Shown in pieces: positions 46,453 through 55,200 of a DNA stretch of 64,000 nucleotides (position 1 is the stretch's first letter; every line of letters starts with the position of its first letter). Below the pieces are notes generated by a model. That model searched no databases. It was not told where the DNA came from and worked only from the letters and a program-made list of their open reading frames with translations. Made by a program: the position numbers and the translations under genes. The stretch covers positions 181,286 to 245,285 of the forward strand of contig DENS01000003.1 of the NCBI GenBank assembly GCA_002359735.1, in the 5' to 3' direction. This stretch comes from Micavibrio sp. UBA2638 (lineage in GTDB: Bacteria > Pseudomonadota > Alphaproteobacteria > Micavibrionales > Micavibrionaceae).

Positions 46453-47076
46453 TTAATGATACCAAATGGCATACAACGTTCCGAAGATGGCGGCAAGATT
46501 GCCGCAGAAAAAAATAATATAAGACAGTTTCAACCAATAGAATTTCGGACGAATAACGCGCCGCGCCACATCATGCATATCCTTGGCCGCGGCTTCCGAT
46601 AACAGGTTCAGATCATTATAAACCGGCAAAAATTCATCCAGGAAATCTTCTTCTTTTAATTTTGCAATATCGCCAAAATGCAACAGATTAATTGTCCCGT
46701 CCGGTTTGCGGCCCGCCCTGCGTTTGGGATAAATACAAATCAGCGCCGCAAGAATACTAAAAATCGCCGTTACAATACAGATCAATGCTCCGACACGGTA
46801 ACCAGGGTTTTCGATCCAATTCATTGCCACCGGAATCAAAATTGAATTCATAAAAATCAAGCCTTGCGCTTTTTGATCCGCAAGAGCCACATAGCCGGAA
46901 AATTTCCGAATTGTCGTCCCGATAATTTGTCCGCGAAATAAAGCCCCCCAGCGTTCTTTATCTATTGATTCAGGAACGCCCTTCGGGGTTTCCGCCCGCT
47001 CCTTTGCCTTTGGAACGGGCTTGCTTGGTCTGGGGGGCGGCGCTTTTTTCTTGGACTTTTTTGGAAGTCCCGTCAT
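46453..47076 (-). CDS. Pycsar-effector-like membrane protein (PycTM/DUF5706)
   Basis: A 207-residue protein. A Lys/Pro-rich N-terminus (1-45) is followed by FSGYVALADQKAQGLIFMNS (about 59-78), two membrane helices (about 71-88, 93-115), INLLHFGDIAKLKEEDFLDEF, and a last helix (about 181-203). The 'ADQKA', 'LLHFGDIA' and helix layout are those of the PycTM domain, seen in cUMP/cCMP-gated Pycsar effectors that kill infected cells by membrane damage. No cyclase gene and no cyclic-nucleotide binding domain is nearby, so a Pycsar role is not shown. It directly abuts the acidic protein gene. Confidence 0.7.
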   Translation of the reverse strand: MTGLPKKSKKKAPPPRPSKPVPKAKERAETPKGVPESIDKERWGALFRGQIIGTTIRKFSGYVALADQKAQGLIFMNSILIPVAMNWIENPGYRVGALICIVTAIFSILAALICIYPKRRAGRKPDGTINLLHFGDIAKLKEEDFLDEFLPVYNDLNLLSEAAAKDMHDVARRVIRPKFYWLKLSYIIFFCGNLAAIFGTLYAIWYH

Positions 47077-47622
47077 TTATTCGTCAGCGCTTTTTTCAGC
47101 GGCGGCCTCAGACTTGGTCTTGGTTTCCAGGCTTGCTTCGGTCTCTGCTTCACTTTCCGCATTCACCTCTTCACCGATTTCGGCTTCGGCAGCTTCACCG
47201 GTCTCATCTACAATTTCCGCATCCGCTTCACTATCTGCTTCGCTTTCGGTCGCAGTGTCGGCACCGGCGCTTGTTTCCACCTCATCTGCTGTACTGATTT
47301 CAGCTTCCGTGGTTTCAGCCTGATCTTCAGCGCCTTCGGCTTCAGCATCAATGTCTTCAGTGCCTTCCTCAGTTTGCATTTCGGTTTGCGTTTCGGCCTG
47401 GGCTTGCGCCTCTTCTTCACCAGCGGCGGGATCAATTCTATTCAGATTCGCAGGATCATTCATATCATCCATGTCAAAACCCTGCGTATCGGCAATTGCG
47501 CTGTCCATACCGTTATCCAGCGCATACGGTGTATTGCTGCCAAAACGGTTTCCAAAACCATCAGTGGCCATGGCCGGGGATGCCATTGCCAGCGCACTTG
47601 TCATTAACAAAAATATTCTCAT
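47077..47622 (-). CDS. Exported acidic low-complexity protein
   Basis: About 181 residues from the Met at 47622. Signal peptide MRIFLLMTSALAMASPAMA, then a short normal stretch, then about 120 residues almost all Ala, Glu, Asp, Thr and Ser (EAEGAEDQAETTEAE and similar). Likely unstructured in the periplasm. Its stop and the next ATG are adjacent (TAAATG). The 11 codons upstream are open but are less likely. Confidence 0.75.
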   Translation of the reverse strand: MRIFLLMTSALAMASPAMATDGFGNRFGSNTPYALDNGMDSAIADTQGFDMDDMNDPANLNRIDPAAGEEEAQAQAETQTEMQTEEGTEDIDAEAEGAEDQAETTEAEISTADEVETSAGADTATESEADSEADAEIVDETGEAAEAEIGEEVNAESEAETEASLETKTKSEAAAEKSADE

Positions 47623-47655
47623 GATTACGTCTTTCTTTCTAATGTCACGTTTCAT

Positions 47656-47787
47656 TTAAAAAGTATTTTGTATTTTTTGCCCTGCCGATTCCATATCGCG
47701 GCCAACACCATCAAACGTATTTGAACAAGCAGCCGCCCCAAATAAAACGGCAAAACATACAAACAATACTAAAAACTTACTTTTCAT
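47656..47787 (-). CDS. Entericidin-like small lipoprotein
   Basis: A 43-codon gene: MKSKFLVLFVCFAVLFGAAAC, then SNTFDGVGRDMESAGQKIQ and NTF. The lipobox GAAAC with Cys21 and the short tail with G.G.D...AG..I match the entericidin A/B family, small lipoproteins linked to a toxin/antidote pair in enteric bacteria. AGGA lies nine bases before the ATG. It ends one base before the upstream-most start of the next gene, so it heads the operon with the acidic protein, PycTM-like protein and ligase. Confidence 0.8.
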   Translation of the reverse strand: MKSKFLVLFVCFAVLFGAAACSNTFDGVGRDMESAGQKIQNTF

Positions 47788-47918
47788 CTATGCGATCCTA
47801 TGTTAACCAAAAATTAATATTATGGCAAACATTTAATTTGCCCGCTTGGAAAGCGCATGAATAGAACTAGCACCATCACTATATTCCATCAAGCCCGTTC
47901 AACACGTCCTGCACTCAA

Positions 47919-48509
47919 TTATCTATATTGCTCCAGCAGACTTGATAAATCATCGGCACTCCAATCCGCACCAATCAGCTTATCTCGCATAACCCCTTCG
48001 CGGTCAATAATTATTGTTTCCGGCAAACGAAATGTCTGGAAAATATCGCGGGTTATGGCGCCGTTATCATCAAGCGCAATAATAACGTTTTTCGCCGCCA
48101 TGGCACTGGCTTTCTTGTTACGCATTTTGGTCAAAAAACGCTGCATTGCGGCCTCATCAAAATCACTGGAAAGCGCCAGAAAAACGACATCCTCTTTATA
48201 GTCCTCTGCCATATCCAGAAAAATAGGAAATTCCTTCACGCACGGCGTACACCAGCTAGCCCAGAAATTCAGAATTATAATTTTACCCTGAAAGTCATCA
48301 ACGGCATATTCATCCCCACGAATATCCTGAAAAGAGAATTGCGGAACCACTTCCCCGGTACGCACATCATGCGCATCAGTTACCTCCTGCATCGGCTCGG
48401 GCGTTTTAACCTTCTGCGCCGGCGGAATGCTGGCCGTATAATCCATTACATAGGTCAGGCCGGCACCTATAATTACGGTCACCAATAAAATGATAATATT
48501 ACGCACCAT
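47919..48509 (-). CDS. TlpA/ResA-like thiol-disulfide oxidoreductase
   Basis: A 196-residue membrane-anchored (residues 4-23) periplasmic thioredoxin-like protein. The active site is FWASWCTPCVKEF (CxxC). It likely reduces apocytochrome c heme-site cysteines, as ResA does in System II. It overlaps the ccsA gene by 11 bases, and with resB before it forms one operon. Confidence 0.92.
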   Translation of the reverse strand: MVRNIIILLVTVIIGAGLTYVMDYTASIPPAQKVKTPEPMQEVTDAHDVRTGEVVPQFSFQDIRGDEYAVDDFQGKIIILNFWASWCTPCVKEFPIFLDMAEDYKEDVVFLALSSDFDEAAMQRFLTKMRNKKASAMAAKNVIIALDDNGAITRDIFQTFRLPETIIIDREGVMRDKLIGADWSADDLSSLLEQYR

Positions 48510-50433
48510 CGCAACACCCCTTTTTATCGCAACATCTTACAGCCACCCATAACGACCCGATCAGAACTGTTTCAATGGCACAAAACGCTCCAAGGCCAAC
48601 AGCCACACCCTGAATAAACCCATAAGAATGCAAACCGACATTTAACAAATTCACACCAAACCAGGCCAGCCCGACAATAACATTCAAATACGCAATTCCG
48701 GCCATAAAGGGTAAATCCCGCAAATTACCACTCAGGCGGCCATGTTGTAGCCATATCAACCACAATACAATCAAAAGGGCTCCGTTTTCCTTGGGATCCC
48801 ACCCCCAGAACCGGCCCCAGCTTTGATCGGCCCAAATACCGCCCAATACAGTGCCAACCGCCGTTAACAGCAAGGCAATGATGGAAATTTTGTAAATCGC
48901 TTTATAAAGGGCGGAGATTTGCGGCACGCCCTTGGGGTGTTTTAAACGCATCACCATATAGAAATGGGCCATCACCGCGGCCAAAACACACATACCATAC
49001 CCGGCCGTAATAATGGTTACATGTGTCGCAAGCCAGAAATTCGTGTTCAGAACGGCAACCAAGACCCCTAGAGTCTCGCCCTCAGGCACGATAAACGGCG
49101 CCAGAATCAAAAGCCCCAGCGCTGCCAGGGCCGCTCCGAAAGCAGCCACGTTCTGTCCGCGCAGCAAGGCCGCGACCCACCCTGCCAGGGCACATATAAG
49201 CGCCACAAACAATACAGATTCATAAAGCGTGCCCACGGGCGGGCGATCCAGAATGATAACACGGCTCATGATCCCAAAAACATGCACGCCCATCGCACCC
49301 GCCATAATCAACAGCGCGGCGGCCCTTGCAAGCGGCCAATCACGCATTAAATACATCCCCATCAGCAAAAATGACAAGGCATAAAATGCACGCGCCCAGT
49401 TATAAGGGGCAATACTGTTATAAAGAATTTCCAGTTCAAATTTAAACGGCGAATATAAATCTTTACCATTCAGAATTGATTGCGTTTCTTTAATGGCCTG
49501 CCCCCATATACCCGGATCGGCGGCTCTATAGGATAAAGCAATCGCTTCCCAGCTCGCCAGATATCTGGAAGATGCGGGTGACCCATATCCATCATTAATT
49601 AACTGCCACGGCGCGTACCAATTTTGCGTGTCCGGCCCATCCCAGCCGCCGGGAATAATTTTAAAAAGCGCGTTTCCTTCGGCTGCGCTGCGCATAATCT
49701 GCATCTGAAACGACAACAACGCCACGGCTTTTTCTTCATCATTATATTGTTCAGGATCTTCCCCCTTGGCCGCAATGATATCTTTCAGAATATCGGCCAG
49801 CGGCATTTCCAGCCGGGATAAAGCGTAATAATTAAAAACAGAACCGGTCTTGAAATTTTCCTGCACAGTGCTGGGTAAAACAACCTCTAACGGCAATACC
49901 AACGATAGGGACCGCATAAGCCGGGTCATGGTAACGGCGCGCTCATGGACGCGTAAAAACTCTTCCTGCTCCGGCGTTAAATCAGTACGTTCTTTTTGGC
50001 TTAGCTCTTCGGCCAGTGGGGCGGTTGCCTGTAATATCTCGGTCAAATCCGTCAAAGCATAATATTTTCCGGCCTTTTCATCCGGCGATAGGCCGGCCTG
50101 CGCAAATAAAGATTTCGCATCCGTCCTGATAATCTGCTGCTCCGCCATAACAGTGGGATCAAACACAGCAAGCGCCAGCCATTCAATGGCGGCGCGGCCA
50201 TGAGGCGCTTCACTGCCTGCAATATCTTTCATCATGATACGGGCAAAACTGTCCAGAGGCTTAACGCGGCCTTCATGCAACACCGGCAGGCGCGCGAAAT
50301 CATGCATATGATCGGCAGAAATTGGAGCAAACGGCATATTTGCGGCCCGCGCAGATTGCGACAGCCCGGACATTGCCCCAAACACCACAACCATCATCAT
50401 GCCAATGAAAACGATAATACGCATGCGCTTCAC
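48499..50433 (-). CDS. ccsA: Cytochrome c biogenesis protein CcsA (ResC), System II
   Basis: A 644-residue protein. A signal/anchor is followed by a long periplasmic region (about 30-320) and then eight helices of the CcsA heme handler. The WWD signature is WGRFWGWDPKENGALLIVLWL; His residues that hold heme flank it (FWLATHVTIIT; QHGR). It carries and attaches heme to c-type cytochromes with ResB. The GTG start overlaps the resB stop (GTGA). Confidence 0.94.
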   Translation of the reverse strand: MKRMRIIVFIGMMMVVVFGAMSGLSQSARAANMPFAPISADHMHDFARLPVLHEGRVKPLDSFARIMMKDIAGSEAPHGRAAIEWLALAVFDPTVMAEQQIIRTDAKSLFAQAGLSPDEKAGKYYALTDLTEILQATAPLAEELSQKERTDLTPEQEEFLRVHERAVTMTRLMRSLSLVLPLEVVLPSTVQENFKTGSVFNYYALSRLEMPLADILKDIIAAKGEDPEQYNDEEKAVALLSFQMQIMRSAAEGNALFKIIPGGWDGPDTQNWYAPWQLINDGYGSPASSRYLASWEAIALSYRAADPGIWGQAIKETQSILNGKDLYSPFKFELEILYNSIAPYNWARAFYALSFLLMGMYLMRDWPLARAAALLIMAGAMGVHVFGIMSRVIILDRPPVGTLYESVLFVALICALAGWVAALLRGQNVAAFGAALAALGLLILAPFIVPEGETLGVLVAVLNTNFWLATHVTIITAGYGMCVLAAVMAHFYMVMRLKHPKGVPQISALYKAIYKISIIALLLTAVGTVLGGIWADQSWGRFWGWDPKENGALLIVLWLIWLQHGRLSGNLRDLPFMAGIAYLNVIVGLAWFGVNLLNVGLHSYGFIQGVAVGLGAFCAIETVLIGSLWVAVRCCDKKGCCDGA

Positions 50434-51557
50434 ACCCTTCTGTCACGGCGGAAAATAATTACAATATGAAGCAACAACCCCAGCGCAACAATGAATGTCC
50501 CGATATAAGGGAATATGCGCCCCTTATTTTCCACCACGGTTAAAACAGTTGTTTCTGTTTCGCCGCTTTGGTCAAACGACGATTGATAAAATGTATAGCC
50601 CTTATACCGCAGCGGCGCATTCATCTCGATCAAGGCATGCCAATTCACGGCCCCATCCAGAACCTCAACACTGGATGAATAGGCACGGGCCATCATCATC
50701 CCCGGATAGTTTTCTCGCTTAAAATCCAAAAGGCGCAAAGAAAAAGGCAACAGGCGCTGTTGCTTACCATAGATCAACTTATACTCGTGCCCGTCTTTTT
50801 CCAGCAATACAGGTTTGGGCATCGCCTCAAAAGCAATATATAGCCCGTTCTGATCCCCCTCCATACCCGACAGTGTAAAGCTGAAACCCGATAGATTGGC
50901 TTCCGGCTGTTTGTCAACCGGTTTGGGCGTAAGCGCCATAAATGCGGCAAAGCTCCTCAATTCATGATCTGCGGCAAAGCTCTGTTCAAAGTCCGCGCGC
51001 TTTTTAATCTCGCAATTCTCGCAAAAATTCTGCACCTCTATACCCAGTGGCAAAGCAATGCCCCTTTCGAGATTGGCGCGAAGGTCATCCGCATGAACAC
51101 GGTATTTCAATTGGTCATTTTCAAAAATCAGCAATTCACGCGCGTGATAATCATAAATATAGGGGCTGTCGTCACCCTCCGCGATGACCATATACCCCTC
51201 TTTGGCATAAAGCGCGGTCAAAAGCCCGCCTAACAATAAAACCAGGGCGCCAAGATGCGTTATGATAATACCTGCCTTGTTCCAGCGCCATTCGCTATAA
51301 AATAGAAATTTCAAGGTCAGGTTAAGCCCCAATATCAACAGCAGCAAATATCCGCCAGGCAAAGGTATGGGGCCGGCAAAAAATATAAAAGAAGCAAAGA
51401 ATTTCTGATGCGCTGCGTATAAACCAATTTCGGCCTGGGCCACTGTCCCGGCCACCAGCAATACCATCAAAACAGGCATCAGATAATAAACAATATCGGC
51501 CCGCGATAAACGCTCGGTAACTTTGCTTGCTATGCTCGTTAGTCTGGAAAAGCTCAT
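50430..51557 (-). CDS. resB: Cytochrome c biogenesis protein ResB (Ccs1)
   Basis: About 375 residues. There are helices near the start (DIVYYLMPVLMVLLVAGTVAQ; LLLLILGLNLTLKFLFY), WNKAGIIITHLGALVLLLGG with a conserved His, a large periplasmic domain with CENC, MNAPLRYKGYTFYQSSF, and a last helix FIVALGLLLHIVIIF with the late conserved His. Partner of CcsA in System II. The ATG at 51557 has AAGAAAG upstream; a GTG seven codons earlier also is open. Confidence 0.92.
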   Translation of the reverse strand: MSFSRLTSIASKVTERLSRADIVYYLMPVLMVLLVAGTVAQAEIGLYAAHQKFFASFIFFAGPIPLPGGYLLLLILGLNLTLKFLFYSEWRWNKAGIIITHLGALVLLLGGLLTALYAKEGYMVIAEGDDSPYIYDYHARELLIFENDQLKYRVHADDLRANLERGIALPLGIEVQNFCENCEIKKRADFEQSFAADHELRSFAAFMALTPKPVDKQPEANLSGFSFTLSGMEGDQNGLYIAFEAMPKPVLLEKDGHEYKLIYGKQQRLLPFSLRLLDFKRENYPGMMMARAYSSSVEVLDGAVNWHALIEMNAPLRYKGYTFYQSSFDQSGETETTVLTVVENKGRIFPYIGTFIVALGLLLHIVIIFRRDRRV

Positions 51558-51721
51558 ATGCTTTCTTAAGCAATACACGCGTGTTTTACAAACATTTTTA
51601 GCATTAAAACGATGCCTGATGATGATAGTGGGCTAAAATAAGCGGAGCTATAGAACAGAGCCAAACTCATGCGCAGAAGAACCCAAGGTACAGTCTATAT
51701 ATCAGTATGTTAAAGGGAAAT

Positions 51722-51797
51722 TGGTGGACCCTAGCGGGATCGAACCGCTGACCTCATCGCTGCCAGCGATGCGCTCTCCCAGCTGAGCTAAGGGCCC
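51722..51797 (-). tRNA. tRNA-Ala (anticodon GGC)
   Basis: On the minus strand a full cloverleaf: acceptor GGGCCCT/AGGGTCC (one G-T), D-arm GCTCAGCTGGGAGAGC, anticodon stem CATCG-CTGGCAG-CGATG with loop position GGC, T-arm GCGG-TTCGATC-CCGC, and encoded CCA. Anticodon GGC reads Ala GCC/GCU. Confidence 0.96.
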
Positions 51798-51858
51798 TTA
51801 AAAGATAAGTTGAAGCAATAAAGCAAAAAACAGATGGCTAATCAAGTAAAAAATATAG

Positions 51859-51890
51859 AAAAACCCCCGCCAATCAAAGCGGGGGTTTTA
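51859..51890 (-). terminator. Rho-independent terminator
   Basis: AAACCCCCGC...GCGGGGGTTT is a ten-pair stem with T-run on the minus strand, 29 bases past the Bax-inhibitor gene stop. The A/T tracts make it work in both directions. Confidence 0.88.
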
Positions 51891-51918
51891 AAATCATAAT
51901 CGGCTGGGAAATGTCCGC

Positions 51919-52629
51919 TTATTCGCGGTTACCCATGAACTGTAACAAGAACTGAAACAGGTTGATAAAATCAAGATACAGGCTTAACGCACCCATTGTT
52001 GCCATCTTCGTTAATGTAACGCTGCCCAGGGAGGCATGATAGGTTTCCTTGATGCGCTGCGTATCCCAGGCGGTAAGACCTGTAAAGATCAGAACACCGG
52101 CCCCGGAAATCACAAATTGCATCATGGTTGATTGCAAAAAGATGTTTACGACCATCGCAATAATCAATCCAATCAATCCCATGAACAGGAATGACCCCAT
52201 GGCGGCCAGATCTTTTTTCGTCGTGTACCCGTAAATCGAGGTGGCGGCAAACATACCGGCCGTCACAAAAAAGACGCGGGCAATACTTTCACTGGAATAA
52301 ACCGCGAAAATATAAGACATCGACAAACCGATCAGGCCGGTCAGTAAAAAGTAAAGGCCACTGACGGCAGCGGTAGACATGCGCGCAACTTTATTAGGCG
52401 TCAGGCCAAAGAAAATAATTCCAAGTGGCGATAACATAATAATGATTCCCAGAATTGAACCATGCACCGCCTGAAACAGTTGTGGTGTCTGGAAGGTAAC
52501 ATAGGCAACAAACCCTGTTAGCACCAGACCAGCGGCCATAACATTATAGACACGCTGCATATATTTTTGCAGACCCGCATCAAATGTGGTCTCGCGGGTT
52601 TGCGTCATAGTAGAACGATTGTGTTCCAT
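51919..52629 (-). CDS. Bax inhibitor-1/YccA family membrane protein
   Basis: A 236-residue protein with seven helices. Family parts are FDAGLQKYMQRVYNVMAAGL near the start, SPLGIIFFG, ATSIYGYTTKKDLAAMGSFL and the end DTQRIKETY...LSLYLDFINLFQFLLQFMG. YbhL/YccA relatives affect membrane protein quality control or ion leak. RBS AAGGAG. Confidence 0.93.
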   Translation of the reverse strand: MEHNRSTMTQTRETTFDAGLQKYMQRVYNVMAAGLVLTGFVAYVTFQTPQLFQAVHGSILGIIIMLSPLGIIFFGLTPNKVARMSTAAVSGLYFLLTGLIGLSMSYIFAVYSSESIARVFFVTAGMFAATSIYGYTTKKDLAAMGSFLFMGLIGLIIAMVVNIFLQSTMMQFVISGAGVLIFTGLTAWDTQRIKETYHASLGSVTLTKMATMGALSLYLDFINLFQFLLQFMGNRE

Positions 52630-52838
52630 TGTTTCATAACTCCTTCAAGATTTTTTGAAACGTTTAATTAAGCCTAATATAGTCTATTATAGCAGGATTC
52701 CAAGCAAAATCGGAATTATTCACCGTCTTATTTCTTAATGTATTATGGTTTTTAACTTGACCAGAGCCCGCAAGATCATTACAACCAATTTAATTTCAAT
52801 AATAAATATAAATTTAAACAGAACAACGGGAGCAAGAA

Positions 52839-55145
52839 ATGGCCAAGAGTCCGAAAACCTTTAATGCCGCCGCAAGCGATAACCCACTTATTAATCCACC
52901 GGCCATGCCTTATGACGCCCCGGCCTTTGATAAAATCAAAACCGAACATATAATGCCCGCAATTGAATGGTCGCTGGAAAAAATAAAAGCGGAAATTCAG
53001 GCCATTAAAGACAACAAGGACGACCCCAGCTTCGAAAACACAATCGAGGCACTGGAAAATGTCGGTTACGACTTCAGCCGTATCGGAACCATATTCCATA
53101 CTCTGACAGCCAACAATACAACGCCTGAATTGCAGAAAATGGAACAAAAGGTCAATGACTTGACCACGCCGCTATTCAGCCAGATTGCAATGGATGAAAC
53201 ACTCTTTGAGCGCATCAAGGCCGTGTACGACAACAAAGACAGTCTGAATTTGGATGCCGAACAAGCCATGTTGCTTGAAAATACATTCAAAAGCCGCGAA
53301 CGCTCCGGCGCCCTGCTTAATGATACAGACAAGAAACGCTTACAGGAAATTGACCAGCTTCTATCCGAAAAATCGACAAAATTTGAACAGAACACCACCA
53401 ACAGCACCGCTGCCTATTACCGGATTACAACACTGGATGAATTGGAAGGCGTGCCTGAACGATCCATCAAATCCTATCAACAGGCCGCAAAAGATGCCTT
53501 ACAAGGCGCAAAAGATGCATTAAAAGCCGCCGAAGCCAAATTACAGGCCATTCAGGGCATTGACAAAGCCGATTTCAAAACCAAAAAGGCCGCGAATAAA
53601 TACCTGAGCGAGGCCGAACAAGAAGTTCAACAAGCAAAAGAAGACCTGGAGCCACTGGCGGCCATGCCTGAAAATGCCTGTCTGTTGCAATTGCAGCCTT
53701 TCCCGTCAGAGGTATTAAGCCATTGCAAAAACCGTGAATTACGCAAGGAAATTCAAGAGGCCGCCGGAAAAGTCGCCACCGAAGCGCCATTTGACAACCG
53801 CCCCCTTGTCACCGAAATGGTAGCACTTCGCCATGAACGCGCGCAACTGTTAGGGTACGACAACCACGCAGAGTTTATTCTGAGCAACCGCATGGCCGGA
53901 TCCCAAAAAGCGGTAGATGAGTTCCTTGAGAACAATCGTCAGGCCTATATGCCCAGCGCCCAGGACTTTTTCGAAAAAACCAGAGATTTTGCACTGGCAA
54001 GCGGGGACATTGATACATTCGAGCCATATGATATGGCCTATTACGACCGCATTCGCGCGGAACAATTATTCGATTTTGACGATGAATTGCTACGCCCATA
54101 TCTGGAGGTTGGCAACGTTCTAAAGGGGTTTCAAGCGCATGTTGAAAAACTATTTAATGTTGAAATGGTCGATTGCACCGACAAATACCCCGCCTACCGC
54201 GATGATGCGCAGGTCTTTGAGGTTAAAAACAAAGACGATGGTGAGGTTGTCGCCCTGTTTTATGCCGATTATTTCGCCGATGCCAAAGCCAAACGCGGCG
54301 GCGCATGGATGAACCAGCTGCGCGGTGCCAGCATTGATAAAGACGGGCAAAAAACCATCCCGATTATCACCAATAGCTGTAACTACCAAAAACCAACACC
54401 TGGCCAACCAAGCCTGTTATCACTGGGTGAAGTGGAAACACTGTTCCATGAAGGCGGTCACGGATTCCACGGCGCATTGACGCAAGGAAAATATGAATCC
54501 CTGAACGGCACAAATGTGAAATGGGATTTTGTTGAGCTGCCGTCACAGCTGATGGAAAACTGGGTGAAAGAGCCTGCTGTTCTGCAAGAATTTGCTGTGC
54601 ATCATGAAACCGGCGAACCCATTCCAGCAGAATATATCGAAAAAATCATCGAAAAAGGCAACTACGATGCCGGATATATGGGGCTGCGTCAAACATCACT
54701 TGGTTTGATCGATATGGCCTGGCATGGGAATACCGAGCCGGGAACAATCGACGAAGTGGAAGACAAGGTGCATGCGCTCACCAGCTTCTTCCCGGAGCGT
54801 TCATCCGCCATGTCACAACGCTTTGGCCATTTATTCGCAGGCGGATATTCCGCCGGATATTACAGTTACAAATGGGCCGAAGTTCTGGAAGCCGATATTT
54901 TCGAGGAATTCAAGCAAAACGGCCTGTATGATGCGGAAACATCCCAGCGCCTGAAAGAGACAATATACACCAAAGGCGGACAAGTCGACCCGATGGATCT
55001 GTTTAAAGAGATGATGGGCCGCGAGCCAAACCCGGATGCGCTGCTGCGCCGTGAGGGGATATTATCGGAAACCGCGCCGAGCCAAAATACAGCGCCGGAA
55101 GTTCAAACACAAAACCTGCCTGATAACGGGCCGGATTTCGGATAA
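52839..55145 (+). CDS. M3-family metallopeptidase (Dcp/oligopeptidase-like) with helical insertion
   Basis: A 768-residue zinc peptidase of the Dcp/PrlC type. The HExxH site is LFHEGGHGFHG (His537, Glu538, His541). N-terminal NPPAMPYDAPAFDKIKTEH is typical of cytosolic Dcp/OpdA. Between about residues 205 and 268 there is an Ala/Lys/Glu-rich segment (DALKAAEAKLQAIQGID..., EAEQEVQQAKEDL) that is absent from usual members and looks like a coiled coil. A C-terminal tail rich in Gln, Thr, Asn is also extra. No signal peptide, so cytoplasmic. Confidence 0.92.
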   Translation: MAKSPKTFNAAASDNPLINPPAMPYDAPAFDKIKTEHIMPAIEWSLEKIKAEIQAIKDNKDDPSFENTIEALENVGYDFSRIGTIFHTLTANNTTPELQKMEQKVNDLTTPLFSQIAMDETLFERIKAVYDNKDSLNLDAEQAMLLENTFKSRERSGALLNDTDKKRLQEIDQLLSEKSTKFEQNTTNSTAAYYRITTLDELEGVPERSIKSYQQAAKDALQGAKDALKAAEAKLQAIQGIDKADFKTKKAANKYLSEAEQEVQQAKEDLEPLAAMPENACLLQLQPFPSEVLSHCKNRELRKEIQEAAGKVATEAPFDNRPLVTEMVALRHERAQLLGYDNHAEFILSNRMAGSQKAVDEFLENNRQAYMPSAQDFFEKTRDFALASGDIDTFEPYDMAYYDRIRAEQLFDFDDELLRPYLEVGNVLKGFQAHVEKLFNVEMVDCTDKYPAYRDDAQVFEVKNKDDGEVVALFYADYFADAKAKRGGAWMNQLRGASIDKDGQKTIPIITNSCNYQKPTPGQPSLLSLGEVETLFHEGGHGFHGALTQGKYESLNGTNVKWDFVELPSQLMENWVKEPAVLQEFAVHHETGEPIPAEYIEKIIEKGNYDAGYMGLRQTSLGLIDMAWHGNTEPGTIDEVEDKVHALTSFFPERSSAMSQRFGHLFAGGYSAGYYSYKWAEVLEADIFEEFKQNGLYDAETSQRLKETIYTKGGQVDPMDLFKEMMGREPNPDALLRREGILSETAPSQNTAPEVQTQNLPDNGPDFG

Positions 55146-55200
55146 ACCGAACAAAATCTCCCTCGGGAGAAACGTGGAGAAACTTGCGCCTTGGCGGGAT

